A stretch of DNA of 64,000 bases from Achromobacter mucicolens. GTDB taxonomy: Bacteria > Pseudomonadota > Gammaproteobacteria > Burkholderiales > Burkholderiaceae_B. The notes below the pieces were generated by a model, which was not told where the DNA came from, made no database searches, and saw nothing but the letters and a program-made list of their open reading frames with translations. Both the position numbers and the translations under genes were made by a program. The stretch spans positions 1 to 64,000 of the forward strand of contig NZ_CADIJP010000009.1 of the NCBI RefSeq assembly GCF_902859725.1. Direction: 5' to 3'. How positions within the stretch are numbered: the stretch's first letter is position 1; every line of letters begins with the position of its first letter. Below, one piece after another: positions 9,439 to 19,227 of the stretch.

Positions 9439-9586
9439 TCTCAAGAACCAGCTCCAGTCCGCCGAAACACCGACCGTCTTAAGCCCCCCCCCCCGCGCAA
9501 GCAAGGCTGCCAGAACCTCATCCCACGGGCCATGAAAGAACCATCAGCGCTTCCACATTCGAAGTCACCAGACGATGACCGGCGAC
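9439..9586. other. Intergenic stretch with an 11-C homopolymer
   Basis: The gap between the repeat element and the queC stop contains a run of 11 C at 9484-9494 and no gene, promoter or terminator that I can support. Both flanking genes point toward it, so the run cannot lie in either promoter. Confidence 0.7.
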
Positions 9587-10306
9587 TCAACCCTCAGCCG
9601 CCGAAGCCACCACCCATTTCTCCCACCCGATCTTCCTCAACTTGCAAGCCGGACACTCCCCGCACCCATACCCCCAATCATGCCGAGCCCCCCGCTGCCC
9701 CAGATAACACGTATGGCTTTCCTCGACGATCGTCTCCACCAACGCATCGCCCCCCAGCGCATAAGCCAGCGCCCAGGTCTCAGATTTGTCGATCCACATC
9801 AGCGGCGTTTCGATTGTCACCCGAGACCCAAGTCCCAGGCCCAAAGCCACCTGCTGCGCCTTGATCGTGTCGTCCCGGCAATCCGGATACCCGGAGAAAT
9901 CCGTCTCGCACATCCCGCCCACCAGCACGTCCAGCTGACGCCGATACCCCAGCGCCGCCGCCAACGTCAGGAACAACAGATTGCGTCCCGGCACAAACGT
10001 ATTCGGCAGCCCATTGGCCTGCATCTCGATCGCGCGGTCGCTCGTCATCGCCGTATCGCCGACCTGACCCAGCACCTTCAGGTCCAGCAGATGGTCCTCG
10101 CCCAACCGCGCCGCCCAGTCCGGAAAATTGGCCCGGATCTCGCGCAGCACATTCAGCCGCGCAGACAGTTCGATGTGATGGCGCTGCCCGTAATCGAACG
10201 CCACCGTCTCCACATGCGCATAGCGGTCAAGCGCCCAGGCGAGGCAAGTGGTGGAATCCTGGCCGCCCGAAAACAGAACGAGCGCGCGACGTTGATGATT
10301 TTGCAT
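9587..10306 (-). CDS. queC: 7-cyano-7-deazaguanine synthase
   Basis: 239 residues. It converts 7-carboxy-7-deazaguanine to preQ0 with ATP and ammonia, in queuosine tRNA modification. The PP-loop ATPase motif LFSGGQDST is at residues 11-19. The zinc site CGxCPxC is near the C-terminus ([10 protein letters not shown]), together with an upstream Cys in ESHTCYLG. Length is normal. It is divergent from ppc with 166 bp between starts. The other que genes are not in the window. No preQ1-type leader is obvious. Confidence 0.97.
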   Translation of the reverse strand: MQNHQRRALVLFSGGQDSTTCLAWALDRYAHVETVAFDYGQRHHIELSARLNVLREIRANFPDWAARLGEDHLLDLKVLGQVGDTAMTSDRAIEMQANGLPNTFVPGRNLLFLTLAAALGYRRQLDVLVGGMCETDFSGYPDCRDDTIKAQQVALGLGLGSRVTIETPLMWIDKSETWALAYALGGDALVETIVEESHTCYLGQRGARHDWGYGCGECPACKLRKIGWEKWVVASAAEG

Positions 10307-10472
10307 AAAGGGGGCTTCTGGAATAACGAAGGGATACCTCGCACTTTAACCGAGCAAACCGCCTTCCCCGTAAGGAACGCTGCGTAAAATCGATCCATCA
10401 TTTTCAAGGTTTGCCCGCAACGCCCGCTTCGACTTTTCCTCTTCCAACAGCCATCAAACGGATCCCCGCACG

Positions 10473-13322
10473 ATGAATGCCAAGCGCACGCAGTCCGATT
10501 CCGCAGAACCCTTGCGTCACGATATCCGGCTGTTAGGCCGGCTGTTAGGAGAAGTCATCGAAGAATGCGAAGGCAAGCGCGTCTTCGACACCATCGAAAC
10601 CTTGCGCCGCACCGCCGTCAAATTCCGCCGCGAAGGCGACGACGCCGACAGCAAACTGCTCGAGCAACGCGTCAAGCGCCTGCAAGGCAGCGACCCCAAC
10701 TCCGTCGCACGCGCCTTTAGCTACTTTCTGCACCTGGCCAACATCGCCGAAGACCGCGACCAGAACCGCCGCCAGCGCGCCCGCGCCCTCACCGACGGCA
10801 CGCCCGCGCGCGGCAGCCTGCGCGAAGCCATCCAGGTGCTTGGTGGCCAGGGCGTCGGCGTAGCGCGCATCCGCCGCCTGCTGGCCGAAGCCTGCGTCAT
10901 GCCCGTCCTCACCGCGCACCCCACTGAAGTGCAGCGCAAAAGCACGCTCGATGTCCACCGCGAAATCGCCAGCGCCCTCGCGCAGCGCGACGCCCAGCTC
11001 ACGCCCGACGAACTGGCCGAACTCGACACCGCCCTGCTCGGCCGCGTCGCCACCTTGTGGCAGACCCGCATGCTGCGCTACACGCGCCTGACCGTCGCCG
11101 ACGAAATCGAAAACGCGCTCTCGTACTATCGCAGCACCTTTTTGCAGGTCATCCCGCGCCTGTACGGCGACCTCTCCAAACTGCTCAACCGCGAATCCGC
11201 CAAGCCCTTCGCCGCCCCGCCCCCTCCGCTTGAACCCTTCCTGCGCATGGGCAGCTGGATCGGCGGCGACCGCGACGGCAATCCCAACGTCGACGCCGCC
11301 ACGCTCGAACGCGCCCTGCTGCGCCAGGCCACCGTCCTCTTTGAACACTACCTGCAGGAAGTCCACGCGCTGGGCGCCGAACTGTCCATCACCACGCTGC
11401 TCATCGCCGCAGACCCCGAACTGCTCGCGCTCGCCGAGCGCAGCGGCGACGACTCTCCGCACCGCCGCGACGAACCCTACCGGCGCGCCCTCGTCGGCGT
11501 CTACGCCCGGCTGGCAGCCACCGCGCTGCGCCTGACCGGCCAGAACCTTGCCCGCCGCAGCACTGTCGCCGCCCCCGCGTACGACGCTCCCCAGCAATTC
11601 GCCGCCGACCTCGCCGTCATCGCCGCATCCCTCGCCGCGCACCACGGCGCCCCCCTCGCCAAGCTGCGCCTCTCCGGCCTGCAGCAGGCCCTCGAAGTCT
11701 TCGGCTTTCACCTGGCCACCGTCGACCTGCGCCAAAGCTCCGACGTCCACGAAGCCGCGCTTGCCGAACTCTTCTCGCGCGCTGGCGTCACGCACAACGG
11801 CAAGCCCCTCGACTACCTGGCCCTGTCCGAAAACGAACGCGTCGAACTCCTGCGCGCCGAACTCGCCCAGGCGCGCCCGCTCGCGTCGCCCTGGATCGCC
11901 TACTCCGAAGACACCACCCGCGAGCTCGCCGTCCTGCGCGCCGCCGCCGCCGGCCGCGCGCGCTACGGCAAACAGGCCGTGCGCCAGACCATCGTCTCGC
12001 ACACCGAAACGCTCAGCGACCTGCTCGAAGTCATGGTCCTGCAGAAAGAAGCCGGCCTCATCGCGCCCGCCGGCCAGGACATCCTTCCCGAAGACGGCCT
12101 CATGGTCGTGCCGCTCTTTGAAACCATCCCCGACCTGCAACGCGGCGCCGACATCATGGCCGCCTGGCTTGACCTGCCCGAAATCCGCCAACGCGTGAAG
12201 CGCGCGCAGAACGGCGCGCAGGAAGTCATGCTGGGCTACTCCGACAGCAACAAGGACGGCGGTTTCCTTACCTCCAACTGGTCGCTCTACCAGGCCGAAC
12301 GCGCGCTGGTCGATGTCTTCTCCAGCCGCAACGTCCGCCTGCGCCTCTTTCACGGCCGCGGCGGCTCCGTCGGCCGAGGCGGCGGTTCCAGCTTCGACGC
12401 CATCCTTGCCCAGCCTCCCGGCACCGTCGCCGGCCAGATCCGCCTCACCGAGCAAGGCGAAGTCATCCAAAGCAAGTACAAGGACGCCGAAGTCGGCCGC
12501 TGGCACCTTGAACTCCTCGTCGCCGCCACCCTCGAATCCAGCCTCGCCCCGCGCGCCGAAGCCACCAGCGCCGAAGACGCCCACATGGCCCACCACGGCC
12601 CCGCCATGTCCTTCATGTCCGACACCGCGCAACGCACCTACCGCGGCCTCGTCTACGACACCCCCGGCTTCGCCGAATACTTCTTCGCAGCCACGCCCAT
12701 CAGCGAAATCGCCGGCCTGAACATCGGCTCGCGTCCCGCGTCCCGCAAAAAGGGCCAACGCATCGAAGACCTGCGCGCCATCCCCTGGGGCTTTTCCTGG
12801 GCCCAATGCCGCCTCATGCTCACCGGCTGGTACGGCATGGGTTCGGCCATCGAGGCCTACCTCGAAACCGGCGCCCCCGACGCCCCCCGCTCCCGCCGCG
12901 GCCGCCTCGCCCAACTACGCGAAATGGCCCGCGACTGGCCCGCCTTCCGCACCCTGCTCTCCAACATGGAAATGGTGCTGGCCAAATCCGACCTCGCCAT
13001 CGCCGCCCGCTACGCCCAACTCGTCCCCCAGCGCGCCCTGCGCGAACGCATCTTCGGCGCCATCAGCGCCGAACACGGCCGCACGCTCGCCATGCTCAAA
13101 CTGCTGACCCAACGCGAACTGCTTGCCGACAACCCCACGCTGCAAATCCTGCTGCGCGAACGCTTCGCGTATATCGACCCGCTGAACTATCTGCAGATCG
13201 ACCTCATCCGCCGGCATCGTGCCGCGCAGAAAAAGCCCGCCGCAGAGGTCGACAAGCGCGTGCAGCGCGCGATCCATCTGACGATCAACGGGATCGCGGC
13301 GGGGCTGCGGAACTCGGGGTAG
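10473..13322 (+). CDS. ppc: Phosphoenolpyruvate carboxylase
   Basis: 949 residues. This anaplerotic enzyme makes oxaloacetate from PEP and bicarbonate. It has the catalytic His149 in [13 protein letters not shown], the [13 protein letters not shown]/bicarbonate region, the [13 protein letters not shown] loop and the conserved C-terminal NG. An N-terminal polar extension precedes the conserved [15 protein letters not shown]. Length is slightly above the E. coli enzyme. It is transcribed away from queC; the next gene starts within a few bases of its stop. Confidence 0.97.
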   Translation: MNAKRTQSDSAEPLRHDIRLLGRLLGEVIEECEGKRVFDTIETLRRTAVKFRREGDDADSKLLEQRVKRLQGSDPNSVARAFSYFLHLANIAEDRDQNRRQRARALTDGTPARGSLREAIQVLGGQGVGVARIRRLLAEACVMPVLTAHPTEVQRKSTLDVHREIASALAQRDAQLTPDELAELDTALLGRVATLWQTRMLRYTRLTVADEIENALSYYRSTFLQVIPRLYGDLSKLLNRESAKPFAAPPPPLEPFLRMGSWIGGDRDGNPNVDAATLERALLRQATVLFEHYLQEVHALGAELSITTLLIAADPELLALAERSGDDSPHRRDEPYRRALVGVYARLAATALRLTGQNLARRSTVAAPAYDAPQQFAADLAVIAASLAAHHGAPLAKLRLSGLQQALEVFGFHLATVDLRQSSDVHEAALAELFSRAGVTHNGKPLDYLALSENERVELLRAELAQARPLASPWIAYSEDTTRELAVLRAAAAGRARYGKQAVRQTIVSHTETLSDLLEVMVLQKEAGLIAPAGQDILPEDGLMVVPLFETIPDLQRGADIMAAWLDLPEIRQRVKRAQNGAQEVMLGYSDSNKDGGFLTSNWSLYQAERALVDVFSSRNVRLRLFHGRGGSVGRGGGSSFDAILAQPPGTVAGQIRLTEQGEVIQSKYKDAEVGRWHLELLVAATLESSLAPRAEATSAEDAHMAHHGPAMSFMSDTAQRTYRGLVYDTPGFAEYFFAATPISEIAGLNIGSRPASRKKGQRIEDLRAIPWGFSWAQCRLMLTGWYGMGSAIEAYLETGAPDAPRSRRGRLAQLREMARDWPAFRTLLSNMEMVLAKSDLAIAARYAQLVPQRALRERIFGAISAEHGRTLAMLKLLTQRELLADNPTLQILLRERFAYIDPLNYLQIDLIRRHRAAQKKPAAEVDKRVQRAIHLTINGIAAGLRNSG

Positions 13323-13334
13323 GTGTCGCCACCC

Positions 13335-14156
13335 ATGAGCTCGGTAAATGCCACATTGCAGGTCGCGTGCGGCGCCGCCATGATCGCCACGGAAACGGCG
13401 GGCAGCGGCATGCCCGTCGTCTTCCTGCACGCCAACATCTGCGACCGGCGCATGTGGCGCGCGCAGTTGGAAGCGAGCGGGCCGGACTACCGAGCCATCG
13501 CGTATGACCGACGGGGCTTCGGCGAAACACGGACGGAACCGCAGGACCACTCCGCCGTCGCAGACCTGATCGCCGTCATCGACGCCACGGTTGGTTCTAC
13601 ACCCGTGATCCTGGCCGGCTGCTCCCAGGGCGCCAACATCGCGCTGAATGCAACCTTGATGCACCCCGCCCGAGTGTGCGGCCTGATGCTGATTTCGCCC
13701 ACCGTGAACGGCGCCCCCGCGCCCGTCTATTCGCCAGAGATCCTGGAACAGGTCGGGCGTCAGAGACAGGCGGAGGCAACCGCAGATCGTGACCGGATCA
13801 ACGAGATCAAGGCGGAGCTTTTTTTGGACGGGCCGTTGGCCGATCCTGGGCGCGTTACCGGCGAAACACGACGCTTGTTTTTGGAAATGAACGCGATTGC
13901 GCTGGCGGCGACGCCAATCGGAACCAATCGCGACGATATCGAGGCGTTCGCCCGGCTGGGGATGATCGATGTTCCTGCGTCGGTCATATGGGGGGAGTTG
14001 GACTTTCCTCATATTCAGGAACGCGCCCACAAGGTGTCGCGGCTGCTGCCGAATGCGCAGGGTCACGCGCTGGAAGGCGTGGCCCATCTTGCTGGGCTTG
14101 AGCAGCCTGACGAGGTGACCGCACTGATTAAGGATCTGGTCAAACGCTGCGCTTAA
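13335..14156 (+). CDS. Alpha/beta-fold hydrolase
   Basis: 273 residues from the ATG; a GTG at 13323, immediately after the ppc stop, would add four. The oxyanion region VVFLHANICDRRMW is at 28-41. The nucleophile elbow GCSQG places the serine at about 97, and a late His lies in EGVAHLAGLEQP. The form resembles the 3-oxoadipate-enol-lactonase/esterase group, but the substrate is unknown. It follows ppc closely but is functionally unrelated and has less extreme codon bias. It is followed by the repeat-rich gap. Confidence 0.85.
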   Translation: MSSVNATLQVACGAAMIATETAGSGMPVVFLHANICDRRMWRAQLEASGPDYRAIAYDRRGFGETRTEPQDHSAVADLIAVIDATVGSTPVILAGCSQGANIALNATLMHPARVCGLMLISPTVNGAPAPVYSPEILEQVGRQRQAEATADRDRINEIKAELFLDGPLADPGRVTGETRRLFLEMNAIALAATPIGTNRDDIEAFARLGMIDVPASVIWGELDFPHIQERAHKVSRLLPNAQGHALEGVAHLAGLEQPDEVTALIKDLVKRCA

Positions 14157-14202
14157 GGCAGGGGTGCAATTTGAATTGTCCAACCGGCATCGCGTTGCGG
14201 CC

Positions 14203-14267
14203 GGTGTCAGACACCCGGCAACACGATCCGCCGATTCAAACGACAGTGCGTAAGGGTGTCAGACACC
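14203..14267. repeat. Two GGTGTCAGACACC palindromes
   Basis: Perfect 13-mers at 14203-14215 and 14255-14267, spaced 52 bp start to start. A degenerate trace (CGTCAGATACC) follows near 14291. They precede copy B of the 350-bp element, as the set at 8940 precedes copy A. Confidence 0.75.
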
Positions 14268-14317
14268 TAAGAGCATCTGCATCTAGGCCGCCGTCAGATA
14301 CCAAGAAGACCGCGCGA

Positions 14318-14667
14318 GCGCGAAGCGTCATCACGCCAACGCAAGACACCGCGTACGCCTCGCCAGGCCGCCCGCGCGGCCGCCGCGGGGCGGGCACCGC
14401 AAGACGCTCCAAACTCAAAACGCCGCCGGCAAGAACCTCAAGAACCCCACCCGCCCCAGCGCCCGCCAAGCTGAATTCACCCGAGCCCGGCGTGGCGGCG
14501 GCCTGGGGTGCGCGGGGCGTGTAGATGCGCCCGAGGGAATCGGAAGGCAGTCGCCGGAGGCGACAACGACGATGACGAAGGGGGGGGCCGCCTAGGCCAG
14601 TCCGGAGCGAAGGCTCCAGACCGCAATCGTAGCCCCGCGCGCCCCAGGCCGACGACGCGCCGGGCGC
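14318..14667. repeat. 350-bp intergenic repeat element, copy B
   Basis: It aligns with 9091-9438 over its full length; the 113-bp core spacer differs at about five positions. The flanking inverted repeat (14488-14518 and 14632-14662) is degraded to 27 of 31 paired positions. The inner hairpin has one mismatch (CCAGAC). The 8-G run is kept. No gene is supported within it. Confidence 0.8.
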
Positions 14668-14952
14668 CAAAAGAATGCAGCCCTACGCCGTCCAAATGCC
14701 CGCTCCCATGCAGTCCAGCACCCGCACCACCGTCCACCCACCGAACACCCCCCATCCCCCATTTGTCCACCCCCAGCAACTTTTAGTACTATCCCCCACA
14801 GAAATTCTATACACGCACAAATGTTCGTATATAGAACAAAAAGATTTTTCTGGCCAGCCGCGCACAGAAAGGCACCCTCGGACGAGACAGCGTTCCTCCT
14901 GGTCCCCGCGTGCCCGCGTGCAAGCAGCAGCCGCAAGCACCAAGCGAGCCAT
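14668..14952. other. Leader region upstream of the 3-hydroxyacyl-CoA dehydrogenase gene
   Basis: No gene is seen. The stretch changes from a C-rich, CCCACC-like part (14700-14780) to an AT-rich part around 14790-14850 that holds the dyad described separately. The AT-rich part is the likely promoter of the gene at 14953. Confidence 0.6.
14805..14837. promoter_or_regulatory. Putative IclR-type operator GTTC-N7-GAAC
   Basis: The 15-mer GTTCGTATATAGAAC is at 14823-14837, overlapping a wider inverted repeat TTCTATA (14805-14811)/TATAGAA (14830-14836). The GTTC-N7-GAAC form equals that of the sites in front of pcaI (19228-19261). It lies 115 bp upstream of the 14953 start. Confidence 0.45.
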
Positions 14953-15888
14953 ATGGACACTCCCCTCAGAAATCTCGCCGTCATCGGCGCAGGCGCCATG
15001 GGCAGCGGCATTGCCGCGCTGTTCGCCTCGAAGGGACTCAATGTCGTTTTGATCGATCCGGTCGACGGCGCCCTGGACCGAGCCCTCAAGACCATCGAAC
15101 GGCAGTTGAACGTCTACGCGCCCGGCGAAGTCCAGCAGGTCATCCAGCGCATCCGCATGGAGCAAGGCCTCGAAGCTGCCGCCGCCAGCGACCTCGTCAT
15201 CGAGGCCGTCCCGGAGAACCTGGATCTCAAGCGCGGCATCTTCGCCAAGCTCGACGCCCTGTGCCCCCCGCACACCCTCTTCGCCACCAACACCTCCGGC
15301 CTGTCCATCAACGCCATCGCCAGCGCCGTCCAGCGCCGCGACCGCTTCGTGGGCGCCCACTTCTTCACCCCCGCCGATGTCATCCCCCTCGTCGAGGTCG
15401 TCCGCAACGACGACACCTCCGAGGACACCGTTGCCAAAGTCATGGCCACCCTGCGCTTCGGCGGCAAACGCCCCGTCCTCGTGCGCCAGGACATTCCCGG
15501 CTTCATCGCCAACCGCATCCAGCATGCGCTTGCGCGCGAAGCCATCTCCCTGCTGGAAAAGGGCGTTGCCAGCGCCGAAGACATCGACGAAGTCGTCAAA
15601 TGGAGCCTCGGCATTCGCCTCGCCCTGTCCGGCCCCCTGGAGCAGCGCGACATGAACGGCATCGACGTTCATTACGCCATCGCCAGCTACCTCTACAAAG
15701 ACCTCGAGAACCGCACCGAACCGTCCGACCTGCTCAAAAGCAAAGTCGACAGCGGCCACCTCGGCGCCAAGAGCGGCCAGGGCTTCTACACCTGGAGCCC
15801 CGAACGCCGCGAACGCGTCCTGCGCGAGAAAAGCGCCGCCCTTGGCGAACTGGCCGCCTGGCTGAACGGCAAGGCCGGCGGCTCCTGA
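14953..15888 (+). CDS. 3-hydroxyacyl-CoA dehydrogenase
   Basis: 311 residues, single-function FadB/Hbd type. The NAD-binding Rossmann fold is at the N-terminus (VIGAGAMGSGIAALFAS, about 9-25). The catalytic His sits in GAHFFTPA, with its Glu partner in PLVEVV. The C-terminal dimerisation domain ends SGQGFYTW. The start ATG at 14953 gives the normal N-terminus; an upstream in-frame start would add an unlikely Arg/Ser-rich leader. It oxidises a 3-hydroxyacyl-CoA to the 3-oxo form. Same strand as the AtoE transporter and SDR downstream, with a 169-bp gap. The substrate chain is unknown. Confidence 0.93.
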   Translation: MDTPLRNLAVIGAGAMGSGIAALFASKGLNVVLIDPVDGALDRALKTIERQLNVYAPGEVQQVIQRIRMEQGLEAAAASDLVIEAVPENLDLKRGIFAKLDALCPPHTLFATNTSGLSINAIASAVQRRDRFVGAHFFTPADVIPLVEVVRNDDTSEDTVAKVMATLRFGGKRPVLVRQDIPGFIANRIQHALAREAISLLEKGVASAEDIDEVVKWSLGIRLALSGPLEQRDMNGIDVHYAIASYLYKDLENRTEPSDLLKSKVDSGHLGAKSGQGFYTWSPERRERVLREKSAALGELAAWLNGKAGGS

Positions 15889-16057
15889 GCCGTTCTCAAA
15901 CATCCACAAAAAGCGCGGCGGCCACGACCGACCGCGCCATCGGGCCACAAGCCCAACCACACAAAGAAAAGCAATCGTCCCGCGCGCCCGCATCGTCACC
16001 CGATGACGCGCGCCGCCGGACATCAGAGAACCGCCTTACGGAGTTGTTGGAGGCACC

Positions 16058-17398
16058 ATGAATAAATTGGCTTCATTTTTCACCGAGCTGATGCGCAAGT
16101 ATCTGCCCGATCCCTTTGTCTTTGCGATCGCGCTCACCTTGCTCACCGTGCTGCTGGCCATGGGCATCGAAGGCCAGAGCATCGGCGATGTCACCCGCGC
16201 CTGGGGCAAAGGCTTCTGGAGCCTCTTGGCCTTCACCACCCAGATGGCCGTCATCCTGGCCATGGGCTACGTCCTGGCCACCGCGCCGCTGACCGACCGA
16301 ATGCTCAACCGCATCGTCAGCCACGTCCACAAGCCGCACACCGCCATCATCGTCGCCACGCTCGTCGGCGGCATCGGCAGCTACCTGAACTGGGGCTTTG
16401 GCCTGGTCATCGGCGGCATCGTCGCCAAGAAACTGGCCCTGAAGGTCAAGGGCGTGCACTACCCCCTGATCATCGCCGCCGCCTACAGCGGCTTCACCAT
16501 GTACGGTCTTGGCCTGTCGGCCAGCATCCCCGTGCTCGTCGCCACGCCCGGTCACCCCACCGCCGCGCAGATGGGCACCATCCCCCTGTCCCAAACCATC
16601 TTCTCCGTGCCCATGCTGATCACCAGCCTGGTCATCATCATCACCCTGCCGCTGCTCAACGCCTGGCTGCACCCCAAGAAGGGTGAAGCGATCGTCGAAG
16701 TCGATCCCAACATCGACCGCGACGCCAACGCGTCCAACGCCGCCGAAGACATGCTCGAAAAGGGCACGCTAGCCTCCAAGCTCAACAACAGCCGCCTGCT
16801 CAGCCTGCTCATCGGCGCGCTCGGCGTGGCCTACGTCGTCTTTCACTTCATGGACGGCGGTTCGCTGGACCTGAACCTCATCAACTTCATCATCCTGTTC
16901 CTGGGCATCATCCTGCTCGGCACCCCGGCCGCCTACGTCGCCAAACTGACCGAAGGCATCAAGACCATTTCCGGGATCATCCTGCAATACCCGTTCTACG
17001 CCGGCATCATGGCAATCATGGCCGCCTCGGGTCTGGTCACCTCGATCTCCAAGGTCTTTGTCGACGTCGCCACGCCTGAAACGCTGCCGTTCTGGGGCCT
17101 GATCAGCTCGTTTGTCATCAACTTCTTTGCGCCGTCCGCCGGCGGCCACTGGGTCATCCAGGGTCCGTTCATGATCGACGCCGCCAAGGAAATCGGCAGC
17201 GCGCTCAACCAGACCACCATGGCCGTCATGCTGGGCAACGCCTGGAACGACCTCGTGCAACCCTTCTGGATCCTGCCGGCGCTGGCCCTGTCCAAGCTGA
17301 AGCTGCGCGACGTGATGGGCTATACCGTCATCATGATGCTGTGGGTCGGCGTGATCCACATCACCGCAGTATTGGCATGGGGCTACCTGACGCATTGA
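16058..17398 (+). CDS. atoE: Short-chain fatty acid transporter, AtoE family
   Basis: 446 residues and about 10-12 membrane helices. The conserved AtoE features are visible: KYLPDPFVFAI near the start, SYLNWGFGLVIGGI, the GLSASIPVLVATPGHP segment, and a late FFAPSAGGHWVIQGPFM. The family takes up short-chain acids such as acetoacetate or butyrate. A Shine-Dalgarno-like GTTGGAGG precedes the ATG. It sits between a 3-hydroxyacyl-CoA dehydrogenase and an SDR, which fits import and beta-oxidation of a short acid. The exact substrate is inferred. Confidence 0.92.
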   Translation: MNKLASFFTELMRKYLPDPFVFAIALTLLTVLLAMGIEGQSIGDVTRAWGKGFWSLLAFTTQMAVILAMGYVLATAPLTDRMLNRIVSHVHKPHTAIIVATLVGGIGSYLNWGFGLVIGGIVAKKLALKVKGVHYPLIIAAAYSGFTMYGLGLSASIPVLVATPGHPTAAQMGTIPLSQTIFSVPMLITSLVIIITLPLLNAWLHPKKGEAIVEVDPNIDRDANASNAAEDMLEKGTLASKLNNSRLLSLLIGALGVAYVVFHFMDGGSLDLNLINFIILFLGIILLGTPAAYVAKLTEGIKTISGIILQYPFYAGIMAIMAASGLVTSISKVFVDVATPETLPFWGLISSFVINFFAPSAGGHWVIQGPFMIDAAKEIGSALNQTTMAVMLGNAWNDLVQPFWILPALALSKLKLRDVMGYTVIMMLWVGVIHITAVLAWGYLTH

Positions 17399-17400
17399 TC

Positions 17401-17503
17401 GGTCCCCCCCTACGCGCTCACGCGCGCCCCCAGGGGCGACACCTGCAGACCGGCGGAGCCGGATCTGGCGGTGTCCCCGATCGGGGGAGCCGGAAAGTTT
17501 TCA
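17401..17503. repeat. GC-rich intergenic repeat with nested hairpins
   Basis: Directly after the atoE stop lie several self-complementary stretches. They include GCCCCC/GGGGC around 17428, TCCGGCTCC-type pairing around 17450-17463, and CCCCGATCGGGG at 17476-17487. It looks like a transcribed 3'-end structure or a dispersed repeat, not coding. The similarity to other dispersed Burkholderiales repeats is from memory. Confidence 0.55.
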
Positions 17504-17536
17504 GAGCCTTGTTTTTTGAACCGAACGGGAATTGAT

Positions 17537-18265
17537 ATGACCAAACCCACCGCATATCTCGTCACCGGCGGCAGCGCCGGGATCGGCGCCGCCATCGTCC
17601 GCATGCTGCTCGATGCCGGCCACAAGGTCGTCAACATCGACTACAAGCTGCCCGAGAATCCGCCGGCGGGTCTGGTCTCGTATCAGGCCGATCTGACCGA
17701 TGAAGCGCGCACGCAGGAAGTCGCCCGCGAAGTCACCAGCGCGTTCAACATCGTCGGCCTCGTGAACAACGCCGGCGCCACGCGGCCCGGCACCGCCGAC
17801 ACCGCCACGCTGGCCGACCTGGATTACGTCGTCAATCTGCACCTGCGCACCGCGCTTATCCTGGTGCAGGCCGCGCTGCCCGCCATGCGCGAAGCCGGCT
17901 TCGGCCGCATCGTCAACATGTCTTCGCGGGCCGCGCTGGGCAAGCCGGATCGCGTGGTCTATTCGGCCACGAAGGCCGGACTGGTGGGCATGACCCGCAC
18001 GCTGGCCATGGAACTGGGCGGCGACGGCATCACCGTCAACGCCATCGGCCCCGGCCCCATCGCCACCGACCTCTTCACCAAGAGCAATCCCGCCGGCGCG
18101 CCGCAGACCGAGCGCATCATCAACAGCATCGTCGTCAAGCGCCTGGGCACCCCCGAAGACGTCGCGCGCGCCGCGATGTTCTTTTTGTCGCCCGACAACG
18201 GGTTCGTCACCGGCCAGATGCTGTATGTCTGCGGCGGCACGACGCTTGGCGTCGCACCCATCTGA
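17537..18265 (+). CDS. SDR-family NAD(P)-dependent oxidoreductase
   Basis: 242 residues, classical short-chain dehydrogenase. The cofactor motif TGGSAGIG is at 10-17, NNAG at 77-80, a Ser at 129-130 and the catalytic Tyr142/Lys146. I start at the ATG 17537 (MTKPTAYLVTGG); a longer frame from 17471 reads through the upstream repeat. Following the 3-hydroxyacyl-CoA dehydrogenase and AtoE, it could be a 3-hydroxyacid or 3-oxoacyl reductase. The C-terminal CGGTTLGVAPI is unusual but intact. Convergent with the IclR gene. Confidence 0.88.
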   Translation: MTKPTAYLVTGGSAGIGAAIVRMLLDAGHKVVNIDYKLPENPPAGLVSYQADLTDEARTQEVAREVTSAFNIVGLVNNAGATRPGTADTATLADLDYVVNLHLRTALILVQAALPAMREAGFGRIVNMSSRAALGKPDRVVYSATKAGLVGMTRTLAMELGGDGITVNAIGPGPIATDLFTKSNPAGAPQTERIINSIVVKRLGTPEDVARAAMFFLSPDNGFVTGQMLYVCGGTTLGVAPI

Positions 18266-18315
18266 ACGCGGCCGCCATGTCCCTGCCGACCGACCTCGCC
18301 ATCCGCCCGCGCCGC

Positions 18316-19098
18316 CTAGCGGCGCAGCAGCGCGTGGTTGATCTGGTCGGCGGCGCGGCGCAGCGGCGGCAGAAAGGCCTCCAGCATTGCCTCGCGCGAA
18401 AACCGGTTGGCATGGCCGCTGACGTTCATCGCGGCGATCACACGGCCGCTGCGGTCGATGATGGGCACCGCCACCGATTGCAGGCCGGGCTCCAGTTCCT
18501 GCGCCACGCACGCGTAGCCATCGGCGCGCACGCCGGCCAGCACGCGCTTGATCTCATCGATGTCCGTGATGGTATCCGCCGTGTAGCGCTGGATCTGGCT
18601 CATCGCCAGCACGCGGTCCAGTTCGGCCGGCGGCAGGCCTGCCAGCAGCACACGGCCCATCGACGTCACCCAGGCCGGCAAGCGGCTGCCCACGGCCAGA
18701 TTGATCGTCATCACCTTATGCGTCGACAGGCGCAGGATGTACACGATGTCGGCGCCTTCCAGCACCGACACGGAGCAGGACTCGCGCGTCAGCTCGGCGA
18801 CTTCTTCCATGTAGGGCAGCGCCAGGTTCCACAGCGGCGTGCCCGACAGGTAGGCGTAACCGAGCTCCAGGATGCGCGGCGTCAGCGAGAACTTGCGGTC
18901 GTCGACGGTGACATAGCCCAGGTGCTCCAGCGTCAGCAGAATGCGGCGCGCGCCCGCGCGGGTCAGGCCCGTCACGGCCGCGACTTCGGACAGCGTCATC
19001 TGCGAACGGTCGGGGCCGAAAGCCCGGATCACCGACAGGCCGCGCGCGAAGGATTGCACGTAACTGTCGCTGGGTTGCTGGGGATCTTGCTCGGCCAT
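18316..19098 (-). CDS. pcaR: IclR-family regulator, PcaR/PcaU type
   Basis: 260 residues. The winged helix-turn-helix (about 25-85, SEVAAVTGLTRAGARRILLT) and IclR effector domain (about 100-255) include ELEPGLQSVAVPI and NVSGHANRFSREAM. The beginning YVQSFARGLSVIRAFG is characteristic of the PcaR/PcaU/PobR branch, which activates beta-ketoadipate genes. I take the ATG at 19098; upstream in-frame residues are Arg-rich leader. It is divergent from pcaI, and the gap carries a palindrome plus a direct repeat. The PcaR assignment is from branch similarity and context. Confidence 0.88.
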   Translation of the reverse strand: MAEQDPQQPSDSYVQSFARGLSVIRAFGPDRSQMTLSEVAAVTGLTRAGARRILLTLEHLGYVTVDDRKFSLTPRILELGYAYLSGTPLWNLALPYMEEVAELTRESCSVSVLEGADIVYILRLSTHKVMTINLAVGSRLPAWVTSMGRVLLAGLPPAELDRVLAMSQIQRYTADTITDIDEIKRVLAGVRADGYACVAQELEPGLQSVAVPIIDRSGRVIAAMNVSGHANRFSREAMLEAFLPPLRRAADQINHALLRR

Positions 19099-19227
19099 CC
19101 GTCTGGTTCCAAGAGTAAAAGGCCCGCCGCCGGCGAGCCCTGCGTTGCCCCTTGCGGGCGACTCCGAACGATGGAGAGTGCGGCGTGCGGGCATGCCTTG
19201 ACGCCTTCGCAGTCCCCATGAAACGAT

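Noticed and set aside
9484-9494. Phase-variable promoter based on poly-C
   Set aside because: Both flanking genes converge here, so neither has a promoter in this gap.
10545-12914. 789-residue minus-strand frame opposite ppc
   Set aside because: A shadow frame with Gly/Ala/Asp runs; ppc motifs on the plus strand are complete.
9104-14670. Similar minus-strand frames in both copies of the 350-bp element
   Set aside because: The frames share peptides because the DNA is repeated. The sequence is constrained by inverted repeats, a one-base indel lies at the outer part, and the product is Arg/Pro-rich. A short peptide is not excluded, but evidence is lacking.
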